NCBI GenBank assembly: GCA_016283605.1
Contig: JAEENF010000062.1
Coordinates: 1-28,419, forward strand
DNA length: 28,419 bases
Reading direction: 5' to 3'
From: Prevotella sp.
GTDB taxonomy: Bacteria > Bacteroidota > Bacteroidia > Bacteroidales > Bacteroidaceae
This document shows, piece after piece, positions 16,736-25,242 of the stretch. Position 1 is the stretch's first letter; the number at the start of each line of letters is the position of its first letter. Below the pieces are notes generated by a model, which was not told the origin of the DNA, searched no databases, and was given only the letters and a program-made list of their open reading frames with translations. The position numbers and the translations under genes are program-made.

Positions 16736-18056
16736 GCATACGCTCCAACCAATATACCAGCATTCCTGCAAGATAACCCACAAAAGCCACCCATGTGATT
16801 TTCTTCATATACCAGCCGAAGGTTATCTTCTCCAGACCCATCACGACGACCCCAGCGGCAGAGCCGATAATAAGCATCGAACCGCCAACTCCTGCACAGT
16901 AAGCCAACAACTGCCAGAAGATACCATCGACAGCCATATCGCCTGTGGGAGCCACAGGATACATACCCATACATCCTGCCACAAGAGGCACGTTATCAAC
17001 GATAGATGACAACACGCCAATAATACCCGTCACGAGGAAATGATTACCCTCGAAGGTAGAATCGAGCACAGCGCCTAACATAGAGAGCACACCCACCTCT
17101 TGAAGCACAGCCACTGCCATCAGAATGCCTAGGAAGAACATGATGGTTGACAAATCAATCTTTGAAAGCAAATCAGAAACTCGCTTAGCCATTGTATCAT
17201 CCTCTGCTGTATTGTGATGGAAGATCTCTGTCACAGTCCATAGAACACCTAAGACTAGCAGAATACCCATGAACGGCGGTAGATGGGTAAGAGTTTTGAA
17301 GACCGGTACGAAGCAAAGTCCGCCTACGCCCAACCAGAAAATAATGTTGCGCTGAGTCTTTGTAAACTGGCTGACTTCAGCCTTGGGCAGATTCAGCGAC
17401 TTGTCGAACTTACCTTTCAATTGATACTGAAGGATGAAAGCAGGAACCAGCATGGATACCAGTGAAGGGATGAATATTTCAGAGATTACGCCCTGTGTCG
17501 TAATCACGCCCTTAATCCATAGCATGATTGTTGTCACATCACCAATGGGCGAGAAGGCACCTCCAGAGTTGGCCGCAATAACGACCAAAGCAGCATAGAT
17601 TAAGCGATCGCCACGACTTTGAACCAATTTGCGAAGCACCATGATCATGACAATACTTGTCGTCAGGTTGTCAAGAATGGCCGATAGGAAAAAGGTCATC
17701 AAGACCATGCGCCACATCAGCTTACGCTTGGAGCGTGTCTTAATGGCATCTCGTACAAAGTTAAAGCCACCGTTAGAGTCAACAATTTCAACGATGGTCA
17801 TGGCCCCCATCAAGAAGAACAGAGTACCTGCGGCATCACCCAGATGATGCTCTATAACCTCAGCTATGTGATGAATGACGCTGTCACCAGCAACTTCTGG
17901 ATAATAGGCTCCAGGCCCCATCATCAGCAGGGTCCAGCAACACACACACATCAACAGCGCTATGGCGGCCTTGTTGATTTTTGTCACACCTTCCAAAGCT
18001 ATACACAAATAGCCTATACAGAAGACCAAAACAATAAAAATAGTTAATGTAGACAT
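16722..18056 (-). CDS. nhaD: NhaD-type Na+/H+ antiporter
   Basis: A 444-residue inner-membrane protein with about 11-12 hydrophobic segments. NhaD antiporters of the ion transporter superfamily expel Na+ (or Li+) in exchange for protons. Diagnostic stretches are FFLMGAMTIVEIVDSNGGF, ILDNLTTSIVMIMVLRKL, ANSGGAFSPIGDVTTIMLW and, in the second half, SSIVDNVPLVAGCMGMYP; the DN and NSGG motifs in the middle of helices are typical ion-path positions. The frame is open from 18161, but ATG 18054-18056 (MSTLTIFIVLV) gives a normal first helix, and the promoter at 18088-18116 lies inside the extension. It is a single-gene unit, convergent with the AraC gene and divergent from the rhamnose operon. Confidence 0.93.
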   Translation of the reverse strand: MSTLTIFIVLVFCIGYLCIALEGVTKINKAAIALLMCVCCWTLLMMGPGAYYPEVAGDSVIHHIAEVIEHHLGDAAGTLFFLMGAMTIVEIVDSNGGFNFVRDAIKTRSKRKLMWRMVLMTFFLSAILDNLTTSIVMIMVLRKLVQSRGDRLIYAALVVIAANSGGAFSPIGDVTTIMLWIKGVITTQGVISEIFIPSLVSMLVPAFILQYQLKGKFDKSLNLPKAEVSQFTKTQRNIIFWLGVGGLCFVPVFKTLTHLPPFMGILLVLGVLWTVTEIFHHNTAEDDTMAKRVSDLLSKIDLSTIMFFLGILMAVAVLQEVGVLSMLGAVLDSTFEGNHFLVTGIIGVLSSIVDNVPLVAGCMGMYPVAPTGDMAVDGIFWQLLAYCAGVGGSMLIIGSAAGVVVMGLEKITFGWYMKKITWVAFVGYLAGMLVYWLERMLIFA

Positions 18057-18087
18057 ATCGTTTTTTATAATTGCTTTAATTCTGGTG

Positions 18088-18116
18088 CAAAGGTAGTAAA
18101 AAAAAACATACCCAAA
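18088..18116 (-). promoter_or_regulatory. Bacteroidetes-type promoter for nhaD
   Basis: Minus strand TTTG (18116-18113), a 17-base spacer and TACCTTTG (18095-18088) fit TTTG...TAnnTTTG. The leader to the ATG at 18056 is about 25 bases. Confidence 0.7.
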
Positions 18117-18191
18117 TACACACTTCAAGAAAAACATCAAAATTTGTAGGTGAAAAATCAAATAGTCATGGTGGGGATAAGAAAAACTATG

Positions 18192-18199
18192 TAACTTTG
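18192..18199 (+). promoter_or_regulatory. Probable -7 element of the rhamnose operon
   Basis: TAACTTTG matches TAnnTTTG and lies 49 bases before the rhaB ATG. No good TTTG is found about 19 bases upstream; the region there is ATGGTGGGG. A weak -33 element is what an activator-dependent promoter would show, in keeping with control by an AraC-type RhaR, but no operator was identified. Confidence 0.5.
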
Positions 18200-18248
18200 C
18201 CGACAGATTTAAAAAGGCAAACCGCTAACATTAATCGAAACGACAAAT

Positions 18249-19733
18249 ATGGATAAAAAGACTTGTTTCTTTGCTGTCGATCTGGGAGCCACCAGTGGCA
18301 GAACCATCATTGGAAATATTAACAACGGAAAGTTCGATTTAGAAGAAGTAACACGTTTCCCCAATAACCTCATTCAACAGGGGAGCCACTTTTATTGGGA
18401 TATTTACGCACTTTACTTCGAAATTATCCGCGGACTCAAAGAGGTGGCTCAACGTCGGATAGAAATCACCTCTATCGGCATCGACACTTGGGGAGTTGAC
18501 TTCGTCTTTATTGGCGAAGACAATGCCATTTTAAGAAACCCACGTGCGTATCGCGATCCTATTACTTTTGATGCCATGGACGACTATCTGAAGCATGTGA
18601 TTTCCAGAAAAGATGTATACGATGTGACTGGTATCCAACTGATGAACTTCAATAGTATCTTCCAACTCTATGCCATGAAGCAAGAGCAGAACTCAGCCTT
18701 CCAGCATGCCAAGAAGATACTTTTCGTACCCGATGCCCTTTCCTGGATGCTCACAGGTCAGGAGGTCTGCGAATATACCATCGCCTCAACCTCACAGTTG
18801 CTCGATCCTCGAACCAAAGAACTCGATGAACGGTTGTTAGCCTCTTTAGGATTGAAGCGCAATAAGTTTGGTAAGATGGTGAACCCAGGCACCGTCATTG
18901 GGGTACTGACTGAGGAAGTACAAAAGATGACAGGTCTTGGTGCAATCCCTGTAATCGCTGTGGCAGGACATGATACAGGAAGTGCTGTGGCAGCTGTTCC
19001 TGCCAAAGACGAGAATTTCGCATACCTCTCCAGTGGCACATGGAGTCTGATGGGTATCGAAACGAAGGATGCTATTATCAACGACTTAAGTTACGAGCGC
19101 AACTTCACCAATGAAGGCGGAATCGAGGGAACGACGCGTTTCCTGAAGAACATCTGTGGCATGTGGCTCTATGAGCGTTGTCGTAAGGAGTGGCCTGAGG
19201 AAGTCCGTCGGCTCTCTCATCCAGAACTACAGGGCTCAGCTATGCAGGTCGAAGCTTTCCGCTCCATCATCAACCCAGATGATTCACTCTTTGCCAACCC
19301 AGACAGTATGATTGGTGCCATCCAACAATATTGTCGCAACACCAATCAACCTGTGCCGGAAACACCTGCTGAGATCTGCCGCTGCATCTTCGACTCACTG
19401 GCTTTGCGCTATAAGCAGGTATTCCAGTGGCTACAGGAGTTTGCTCCATTCCGTCTGGATGTACTCCATATCATTGGTGGTGGAAGCCTCAACAAATACC
19501 TGAACCAGTTCACTGCCAACGCCACGGGAGCCACTGTTCTCGCCGGCCCACAAGAGGGAACAGCCATTGGCAATATCATGCTCCAAGCCAAGGCCGCTGG
19601 CCTTGTAGGAGATATCTGGCAAATGCGTCAAATCATCGCCAACTCGCTTGAACTTGTCAAGTATGAGCCACAAGACCAAGCTCTTTGGGATGCCGCCTAC
19701 GAGAACTATCTGAGAATAACAAACAACTTATAA
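18249..19733 (+). CDS. rhaB: Rhamnulokinase
   Basis: A 494-residue cytoplasmic kinase of the FGGY family that phosphorylates L-rhamnulose to L-rhamnulose 1-phosphate with ATP. The N-terminal phosphate-binding motif FAVDLGATSGRTIIG, the substrate region SIGIDTWGVDFVFI, GHDTGSAVAAVP, YLSSGTWSLMGIE and the adenosine motif IIGGGSLN are all in place and in order. Length is close to the usual 480-490 residues. It is the first gene of the operon rhaB-rhaA-MFS-rhaD; the isomerase starts 12 bases after its stop. Distinguishing it from fuculokinase rests mainly on the rhamnose isomerase and aldolase neighbours. Confidence 0.95.
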   Translation: MDKKTCFFAVDLGATSGRTIIGNINNGKFDLEEVTRFPNNLIQQGSHFYWDIYALYFEIIRGLKEVAQRRIEITSIGIDTWGVDFVFIGEDNAILRNPRAYRDPITFDAMDDYLKHVISRKDVYDVTGIQLMNFNSIFQLYAMKQEQNSAFQHAKKILFVPDALSWMLTGQEVCEYTIASTSQLLDPRTKELDERLLASLGLKRNKFGKMVNPGTVIGVLTEEVQKMTGLGAIPVIAVAGHDTGSAVAAVPAKDENFAYLSSGTWSLMGIETKDAIINDLSYERNFTNEGGIEGTTRFLKNICGMWLYERCRKEWPEEVRRLSHPELQGSAMQVEAFRSIINPDDSLFANPDSMIGAIQQYCRNTNQPVPETPAEICRCIFDSLALRYKQVFQWLQEFAPFRLDVLHIIGGGSLNKYLNQFTANATGATVLAGPQEGTAIGNIMLQAKAAGLVGDIWQMRQIIANSLELVKYEPQDQALWDAAYENYLRITNNL

Positions 19734-19745
19734 ACATCATCAAAT

Positions 19746-20996
19746 ATGAAAGCAGAACTGATTGAAAAAGCTTATGCCGTAGCGAAAGACCGCTATGCAG
19801 CTATTGGCGTCGATACTGACGCAGTATTAGATCAACTCCAGAAGCAACAGATTTCCCTACATTGTTGGCAAACCGACGATGTGGTAGGTTTCGAGCGTAA
19901 CGATGCCCTCTCTGGAGGTATTCAGACTACAGGAAACTACCCTGGCCGTGCACGTAATATCGATGAGGTACGTCAAGATATAGAGTTCGTAAAGACCCTT
20001 ATCGCAGGCGACCACCGTCTGAACCTCCACGAAATCTATGGCGATTTCCAAGGCAAGTTTGTAGATCGCGACCAGGTAGAAGTCAAGCATTTTGAGAGTT
20101 GGATTCAGTGGGCTAAAGAGAATAATATGAAGCTTGATTTCAACTCCTCAAGTTTCTCTCACCCAAAGTCTGGCAGCCTCACACTCTCTAATCCAGACAA
20201 GTCCATCCGCGACTTCTGGATTGAGCATACCAAGCGTTGCCGTCGTATTGCTGATGCTATGGGTAAGGCCCAGAACGATCCATGTATCATGAACATCTGG
20301 GTTCATGACGGTTCTAAAGATATGCCCGTACAGCGCAAGAAGTATCGCGAGATTCTAACAGCCTCACTCGATGAGATTATGGAAGAGAAGCTCGATGGCG
20401 TAAAGAACTGTTTCGAGGCTAAACTCTTTGGCATTGGCCTTGAGAGCTACACCGTAGGATCACACGATTTCTATACAGCCTACTGCGCCACCCGCAAGCA
20501 GATGTACACCATCGACACAGGTCACTATGAGCAGACTGAGAACGTATCCGACTTCGTCAGCACCCTGTTGATGTACGTACCAGAACTGATGCTTCACGTT
20601 TCTCGTCCTGTTCGTTGGGACTCTGACCATGTGACAATTATGAACGATCAGACATTGGATCTTTTCAAGGAACTGGTACGCAGTGACGCACTCGATCGTG
20701 CCCACGTAGGTCTCGACTATTTCGATGCCTCCATCAACCGTATTGGTGCCTACATCATAGGTACTCGTGCAACCCAGAAGTGTATCCTTCAGGCCCTGCT
20801 CGAGCCGAAGCAGAAGTTGCGTGAATATGAAGACAACGGTCAGAACTTCGAGCGTCTCGCCCTGATGGAAGAGGCTAAGAGCATGCCGTTTGGTGCAGTA
20901 TTCGATTACTTCAACCTTAAGAACAACGTTCCTGTAGGTGAAGAATACATAGCCGCCATCCAGAAATACGAAAAGGATGTCACCTCAAAGCGCTAA
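19746..20996 (+). CDS. rhaA: L-rhamnose isomerase
   Basis: A 416-residue cytoplasmic metal-dependent isomerase converting L-rhamnose to L-rhamnulose, the first step of the pathway. The protein matches the family from end to end: SLHCWQTDDVVGFE near residue 38, NLHEIYGDF, the long segment WVHDGSKDMPVQRKKYRE, IDTGHYEQTENVSDFV and HVSRPVRWDSDHV, which carry the metal-binding His, Asp and Glu residues. Length equals that of known enzymes (about 418). It lies between the kinase and the permease with short gaps (12 and 19 bases). In Bacteroides the gene is called rhaI; the name rhaA follows E. coli. Confidence 0.96.
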   Translation: MKAELIEKAYAVAKDRYAAIGVDTDAVLDQLQKQQISLHCWQTDDVVGFERNDALSGGIQTTGNYPGRARNIDEVRQDIEFVKTLIAGDHRLNLHEIYGDFQGKFVDRDQVEVKHFESWIQWAKENNMKLDFNSSSFSHPKSGSLTLSNPDKSIRDFWIEHTKRCRRIADAMGKAQNDPCIMNIWVHDGSKDMPVQRKKYREILTASLDEIMEEKLDGVKNCFEAKLFGIGLESYTVGSHDFYTAYCATRKQMYTIDTGHYEQTENVSDFVSTLLMYVPELMLHVSRPVRWDSDHVTIMNDQTLDLFKELVRSDALDRAHVGLDYFDASINRIGAYIIGTRATQKCILQALLEPKQKLREYEDNGQNFERLALMEEAKSMPFGAVFDYFNLKNNVPVGEEYIAAIQKYEKDVTSKR

Positions 20997-21015
20997 CCCA
21001 TTAATCCCATAAAAA

Positions 21016-22353
21016 ATGGCAAAGAATAGTGGAAGTTTAAAGAGCACGATCGCCGTGTCTCTGACAAATTACTTAGATGCAGGTGCCATCGTTGCTGGTG
21101 CAAGTGGACTAACGCTCTGGCAGAACTACCTTGGACTCTCTGAGGTTCATCTGGGCTGGCTCAACTTTATCAGTGCCAACTGTCTGGGGGCTGCCATCGG
21201 CGCCATCATCGGAGGGTTCCTCGCCGACAAGTACGGTCGTAAGTTCATCTTCACCTACAACCTGTTGGTTTATATGTTAGGTGTACTGACCATCATGTTC
21301 AGTGTCAATTTCCCCATGCTGCTTTGCGGATTTCTCATCACAGGTATTTCTGTAGGCGTAGGTGTACCTGCTTCATGGACTTATATCTCTGAAAGCAGCG
21401 AGATCAACAATCGTGGTCGCAACATCTGTATTTCTCAGATGTCATGGGGTTTCGGGCCTATGTGCATTTTGCTTTTCGGCATGCTCTTTGCACCTGGTGG
21501 CTACCTCTTTAGTTGGGTAGAATCTGCGGCCCACCTGTTTGGTGGAGCTGACATATCTCAGGAGGCCGTCAATGCATTCTCATCACGTATTGTCTTTTTC
21601 ACGCTGTTTGTAGTGGCCTTCATCGCCTGGAATCTCCAGCGTAAACTGCAGGAGAGCGCTGAGTTTACTGCTCAGAAGGATTCTGCAGAGAATACTGGAC
21701 TGATGGACAACATCAAAGTGCTGTTCCAGAACAACATTGCGATTAAGACAGTTGCCTTCCTGGCAACCATCTATCTCACCTGGAACCTCGTGGCTTCTGT
21801 GATGGGATTCTTCCAGCCACATATCTACGAGACAGCAGGTGGTGTGAGCAATGAAACAGCCAACTGGATGAACTGCATCCAATGGGCCATCATCGTGGGT
21901 GTGACATTTATCGTGTCGAAGCTCATCGACAAGACATCACACAAGGCCATCTACACCTTCGGACTCCTCGTGGCCATAGCTGCCTGGCTTGTCATCGTCA
22001 CTATTGGTGTCAACGGAATGGTAGGTCTTTGGCTCTTCGCCATCCTATGGGGTATACAAGGTGGTTCTTCACCTCAGATATTCTATGCTCTCTGGGGTAG
22101 TGAACTGTTTCCTGCCAAGTTCCGTGCAGGCGCCCAGGGACTGATGTTCTTCATCGTACGTGGTCTTTCCGCTGTCTGGGGACTTATCTTCACCATCATC
22201 TATGGTGAGAACGGCGAGGGCTTTACCATTGCTGCTTTCTGCATGATTGCCCTACTTGCCATCTCACTCATCGTCGGCTTTATTGGAGTTCCCAACACTC
22301 GCGGCCGTGCCCTCGAGGACATTACCAAAGAACGTTATGGTGATGATTATTAA
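21016..22353 (+). CDS. MFS sugar permease, probable L-rhamnose transporter
   Basis: A 445-residue inner-membrane carrier with 12 predicted helices, of the major facilitator superfamily and close to sugar porters. Visible signatures are GGFLADKYGRKFIF after helix 2, SWTYISESSEINNRGR between helices 4 and 5, and a PNTRGRALEDI motif after the last helix (variant of PETKGR). Its position between the isomerase and aldolase genes suggests that it brings in L-rhamnose, probably by proton symport. The characterised rhamnose carrier in many bacteria and in Bacteroides rha loci is the unrelated RhaT/RhaP, so this would be a non-homologous replacement. Substrate is inferred from context only. Confidence 0.85.
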   Translation: MAKNSGSLKSTIAVSLTNYLDAGAIVAGASGLTLWQNYLGLSEVHLGWLNFISANCLGAAIGAIIGGFLADKYGRKFIFTYNLLVYMLGVLTIMFSVNFPMLLCGFLITGISVGVGVPASWTYISESSEINNRGRNICISQMSWGFGPMCILLFGMLFAPGGYLFSWVESAAHLFGGADISQEAVNAFSSRIVFFTLFVVAFIAWNLQRKLQESAEFTAQKDSAENTGLMDNIKVLFQNNIAIKTVAFLATIYLTWNLVASVMGFFQPHIYETAGGVSNETANWMNCIQWAIIVGVTFIVSKLIDKTSHKAIYTFGLLVAIAAWLVIVTIGVNGMVGLWLFAILWGIQGGSSPQIFYALWGSELFPAKFRAGAQGLMFFIVRGLSAVWGLIFTIIYGENGEGFTIAAFCMIALLAISLIVGFIGVPNTRGRALEDITKERYGDDY

Positions 22354-22376
22354 TGATAAAAAGTAAAAAAGAAAAA
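22354..22376 (+). other. A-rich leader before rhaD
   Basis: The 23 bases between the MFS stop and the preferred rhaD start are almost pure A with isolated G and T, similar to the leader before the S9 peptidase gene. An in-frame ATG at 22353 overlaps the MFS stop as TAATG and would add eight mostly Lys/Glu/Ser residues; it cannot be fully excluded as the true start. Confidence 0.5.
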
Positions 22377-23198
22377 ATGGCAAGTATATTAGAAGGACGT
22401 GCCGAATTAAAGGCCGTCATTGATCAGATTGCCGAGGTTACTGGTTACCTTTGGCAGAAAGGATGGGCAGAGCGCAACGGCGGTAACATCACCGTCAACG
22501 TCACCGAGTATATGGACGATGAGTGCAAGACTCTGAAGGCGATCTCGGAGGTGAAACAGATCGGAATGGTTCTGCCCCAGTTGAAAGGCAAGTATTTCTA
22601 TTGTAAAGGAACGGGCAAGCGCATGCGCGATCTCGCCAAGTACCCCATGCAGAACGGAAGTATCATCCGCATCTGCGATGACTGTGCCTCTTATGAGGTT
22701 ATTGCTGATGAGCCAGTAGTGCCCACATCGGAGTTACCTACTCACCTCGCTCTGCAGAATTATCTGCTTGAGACAGGATCATGTTATAAGGCCACCTTAC
22801 ACACTCATCCCATAGAACTCGTTGCAATGAGTCACATCCAGCGTTTCCTGAAAGGGGATGAGATGACCCGTGTGTTGTGGTCGATGATTCCTGAGACACT
22901 AGCCTTTGCGCCTCTGGGCATCGGCATCGTTCCTTACGCCATGCCGTCTTCCGTCGAACTAGCCGAAGCTACGCTCGAACAAATCAAGACCCACGATGTT
23001 GTACTATGGGAGAAACATGGTACTGTAGCAGTAGGAACGGACATCATGGATGCTTTCGATCAGACCGATGTGCTCTGTAAGGCTGCCAATATCTACATGT
23101 GTGCTCGCTCTATGGGTTCTGAACCTGATGGTATGACCTTTGAACAGATGAAGGAAGTGCAGGACGCCTTCAACCTCCCGAAGAAACGTCCTTGTTAA
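22377..23198 (+). CDS. rhaD: Rhamnulose-1-phosphate aldolase
   Basis: A 273-residue cytoplasmic zinc-dependent class II aldolase that cleaves L-rhamnulose 1-phosphate to dihydroxyacetone phosphate and L-lactaldehyde. The zinc site is visible as His142 and His144 in TLHTHP and His214 in WEKHGTVAVG, closely matching the spacing in the E. coli enzyme (141, 143, 212). The opening GYLWQKGWAERNGGNITVN is characteristic, as is PTSELPTHLALQ with the likely catalytic Glu. ATG 22377 (MASILEGRAEL) gives the family's standard length; ATG 22353 adds a low-complexity basic stretch. It is the last gene of the operon and is followed at once by a strong hairpin. No lactaldehyde reductase gene is in the window. 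Confidence 0.95.
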   Translation: MASILEGRAELKAVIDQIAEVTGYLWQKGWAERNGGNITVNVTEYMDDECKTLKAISEVKQIGMVLPQLKGKYFYCKGTGKRMRDLAKYPMQNGSIIRICDDCASYEVIADEPVVPTSELPTHLALQNYLLETGSCYKATLHTHPIELVAMSHIQRFLKGDEMTRVLWSMIPETLAFAPLGIGIVPYAMPSSVELAEATLEQIKTHDVVLWEKHGTVAVGTDIMDAFDQTDVLCKAANIYMCARSMGSEPDGMTFEQMKEVQDAFNLPKKRPC

Positions 23199-23214
23199 AA
23201 ACCCCAACCACAGG

Positions 23215-23252
23215 GAATCCCCGATGCTTCACAGCACCGGGGATTCTTTTTC
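23215..23252 (+). terminator. Rho-independent terminator after rhaD
   Basis: A perfect 9-bp stem, GAATCCCCG (23215-23223) with CGGGGATTC (23238-23246), encloses a 14-base loop and is followed by TTTTTCTGATTTTT. It lies 16 bases after the rhaD stop. Confidence 0.9.
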
Positions 23253-23314
23253 TGATTTTTGACGGCTTGATTTATATCAATCATAACTAAAAAACATAAA
23301 AAATGCTTATTTAT

Positions 23315-23345
23315 TTTGTAATCTCTGCAAATTGATGTATCTTTG
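23315..23345 (+). promoter_or_regulatory. Bacteroidetes-type promoter for the DUF6621-like gene
   Basis: TTTG (23315-23318), a 19-base spacer and TATCTTTG (23338-23345) form a perfect consensus promoter. The ATG at 23355 follows after only 9 bases, so the leader is almost absent. It probably drives the three-gene run up to recA. Confidence 0.85.
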
Positions 23346-23354
23346 CAACGAAAT

Positions 23355-23957
23355 ATGAACAACAGCATTCAAGATATTAGATGGAGTGAAAATGTGATGA
23401 TTATCGACGCAGATTACGTTGACAAAGTCGCATTTAATCTCATCGTAAACTTTGAGCGCATGCTTGGGCGACGGATCCCTCAGGCAGACATTGCCCGTTG
23501 GATAGACTGTATAGCCCTCGACGGAGGGATTAGAGCAGGAGAGCACGAGACCCAAGTGGTATTGTTGCATAGTGCCAAGAAGTCTCAGATGGATAATTTC
23601 AATCCTTGCAGGTTCGAAGAACTCTCTGGAAAGGCCTTTAAGGACAACCTCGGTGAATTCTTGCTTAACGCTTATCCCGTAGAAGACATTGTAAGCTGCG
23701 AACAGCAGTTCTGCGACACCCTTCAACTTGTGTGCAGCCAGAAAGATGTGAAACGAGTCATCGTTATACCAGACTCAGAGCAGGAGTATATATATAATAA
23801 GGTACGCGCGACCCTAAAGGATGTCGACGACGAAAAACATATCACCCTGTTGGCCATGCAACCCATGCCCCATTGGAACTTCCGTCAGGAGATTCTCGGC
23901 TATTCACTGTTGGCTGCACTAGGAATCAGTTCTGAAGAAATAAATAGTAAATCATAA
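23355..23957 (+). CDS. Bacteroidales protein of unknown function (DUF6621-like)
   Basis: A 200-residue soluble protein with no signal peptide or membrane segment. It has an alternating strand/helix character: ENVMIIDADYVDKVAFNLIVNFERMLGRRIPQ-type opening, a hydrophobic strand QVVLLHS, another KRVIVIPD, and a conserved-looking end HWNFRQEILGYSLLAALGI. I recognise it only as resembling an uncharacterised Bacteroidales family annotated DUF6621, from memory. The Rossmann-like pattern suggests a nucleotide- or small-molecule-binding fold, but no catalytic motif is evident. ATG 23355 is preferred over the TTG at 23343, which lies within the -7 element. It heads a likely operon with the dehydrogenase and recA. 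Confidence 0.8.
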   Translation: MNNSIQDIRWSENVMIIDADYVDKVAFNLIVNFERMLGRRIPQADIARWIDCIALDGGIRAGEHETQVVLLHSAKKSQMDNFNPCRFEELSGKAFKDNLGEFLLNAYPVEDIVSCEQQFCDTLQLVCSQKDVKRVIVIPDSEQEYIYNKVRATLKDVDDEKHITLLAMQPMPHWNFRQEILGYSLLAALGISSEEINSKS

Positions 23958-23974
23958 AATTGCAAAATCGTAAA
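23951..23974 (+). other. A-rich heptamer-like leader before the dehydrogenase
   Basis: Between the DUF6621-like stop region and the ATG at 23975 lie imperfect heptamer-like units related to AAAATCG/AAAATTG. This resembles the A-rich leaders before the S9 and rhaD genes and replaces a Shine-Dalgarno sequence. Confidence 0.5.
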
Positions 23975-25213
23975 ATGAGTAGGGTATTAATGATTGGCGC
24001 CGGAGGCGTCGCTACGGTAGCAGCATTCAAGATTGCACAGAATGCTGACGTGTTTACCGACTTTATGATTGCCAGTCGCCGTAAGGCTAAATGTGACAAG
24101 ATTGTGGAGGACATCCACAAAGCTGGCTATCAGATGGACATCAAGACAGCACAGGTGGATGCTGACGATGTGGAACAGTTGAAGACACTCTTCAACGACT
24201 ATAAGCCAGAACTCGTCATCAACCTTGCCCTCCCCTATCAGGATCTGACCATTATGGATGCCTGTCTGGCCTGTGGCTGCAGTTATATGGACACAGCCAA
24301 CTACGAGCCGAAGGACGAGGCTCACTTCGAATACTCCTGGCAATGGGCGTATCGCGAGCGTTTCGAACAGGCTGGTCTGACAGCAATCTTGGGTTGCGGT
24401 TTCGACCCAGGTGTAACGAGTATCTATACCGCCTACGCAGCTAAGCATCACTTCAAGGAAATCCAGTACCTCGATATCGTGGATTGTAACGCAGGCGACC
24501 ACCATAAGGCATTCGCCACCAATTTCAACCCTGAGATCAATATCCGTGAGATCACCCAGAAGGGTCTGTACTGGGAAGATGGCAAGTGGGTTGAGACAGA
24601 GCCTCTGGAGATTCACAAGGATCTGAACTATCCCAACATCGGTCCACGCGACAGCTATCTGCTGCACCACGAGGAAATCGAGAGCCTTGTCATCAACTAC
24701 CCCACCATCAAACGTGCACGTTTCTGGATGACGTTTGGCCAACAGTATCTGAAGCATCTCGAAGTGATTCAGAATATCGGCATGAGCCGTATCGATGAGG
24801 TGGAATATGAGGCGCCATTGGCCGATGGTAGTGGCACTGCGAAAGTAAAGATTGTACCTCTGCAGTTCCTGAAAGCCGTGCTGCCTAACCCGCAGGATCT
24901 GGGCGAGAACTACGAGGGACAGACCTCTATCGGTTGTCGCATTCGTGGTATCGGCAATGATGGCAAGGAGCACACCTATTATGTATACAACAACTGCAGC
25001 CACCGTGCCGCCTATGAGGAGACTGGTATGCAGGGCGTCAGCTACACCACGGGTGTTCCAGCCATGATTGGTGCCATGATGTTCTGCAAAGGTCTGTGGA
25101 AGAAGCCTGGCGTACACAATGTCGAGGAGTTCGATCCAGATCCATTCATGGAACAACTGAACAAACAAGGTCTGCCTTGGCATGAGATTCATGACGGCGA
25201 CCTCGAATTATAA
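23975..25213 (+). CDS. Saccharopine dehydrogenase family protein (probable carboxynorspermidine/carboxyspermidine dehydrogenase)
   Basis: A 412-residue cytoplasmic oxidoreductase. The N-terminal Rossmann fold begins at once with VLMIGAGGVATVAAFKIA; further motifs are ASRRKAKCDKI, INLALPYQDLTIMDACL, YMDTANYEP and GCGFDPGVTSIY. These fit the saccharopine-dehydrogenase-like branch that in Bacteroidetes reductively condenses aspartate semialdehyde with a diamine to carboxy(nor)spermidine, en route to spermidine. The decarboxylase partner (nspC-type) is not in the window, so this role is inferred from the family. ATG 23975 is preferred to a TTG at 23960. The gene sits 29 bases before recA with no intervening promoter or terminator visible. 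A long open frame on the opposite strand is a shadow. Confidence 0.85.
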   Translation: MSRVLMIGAGGVATVAAFKIAQNADVFTDFMIASRRKAKCDKIVEDIHKAGYQMDIKTAQVDADDVEQLKTLFNDYKPELVINLALPYQDLTIMDACLACGCSYMDTANYEPKDEAHFEYSWQWAYRERFEQAGLTAILGCGFDPGVTSIYTAYAAKHHFKEIQYLDIVDCNAGDHHKAFATNFNPEINIREITQKGLYWEDGKWVETEPLEIHKDLNYPNIGPRDSYLLHHEEIESLVINYPTIKRARFWMTFGQQYLKHLEVIQNIGMSRIDEVEYEAPLADGSGTAKVKIVPLQFLKAVLPNPQDLGENYEGQTSIGCRIRGIGNDGKEHTYYVYNNCSHRAAYEETGMQGVSYTTGVPAMIGAMMFCKGLWKKPGVHNVEEFDPDPFMEQLNKQGLPWHEIHDGDLEL

Positions 25214-25242
25214 TTAGTATTAACTCTTAAATTCTTAAAGCT

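Noticed and set aside
23987..25192. 401-codon open frame on the minus strand
   Set aside because: It lies entirely opposite the saccharopine-dehydrogenase-like gene, whose family motifs are clear. The translated product has no recognisable domain and looks like a codon-bias shadow.
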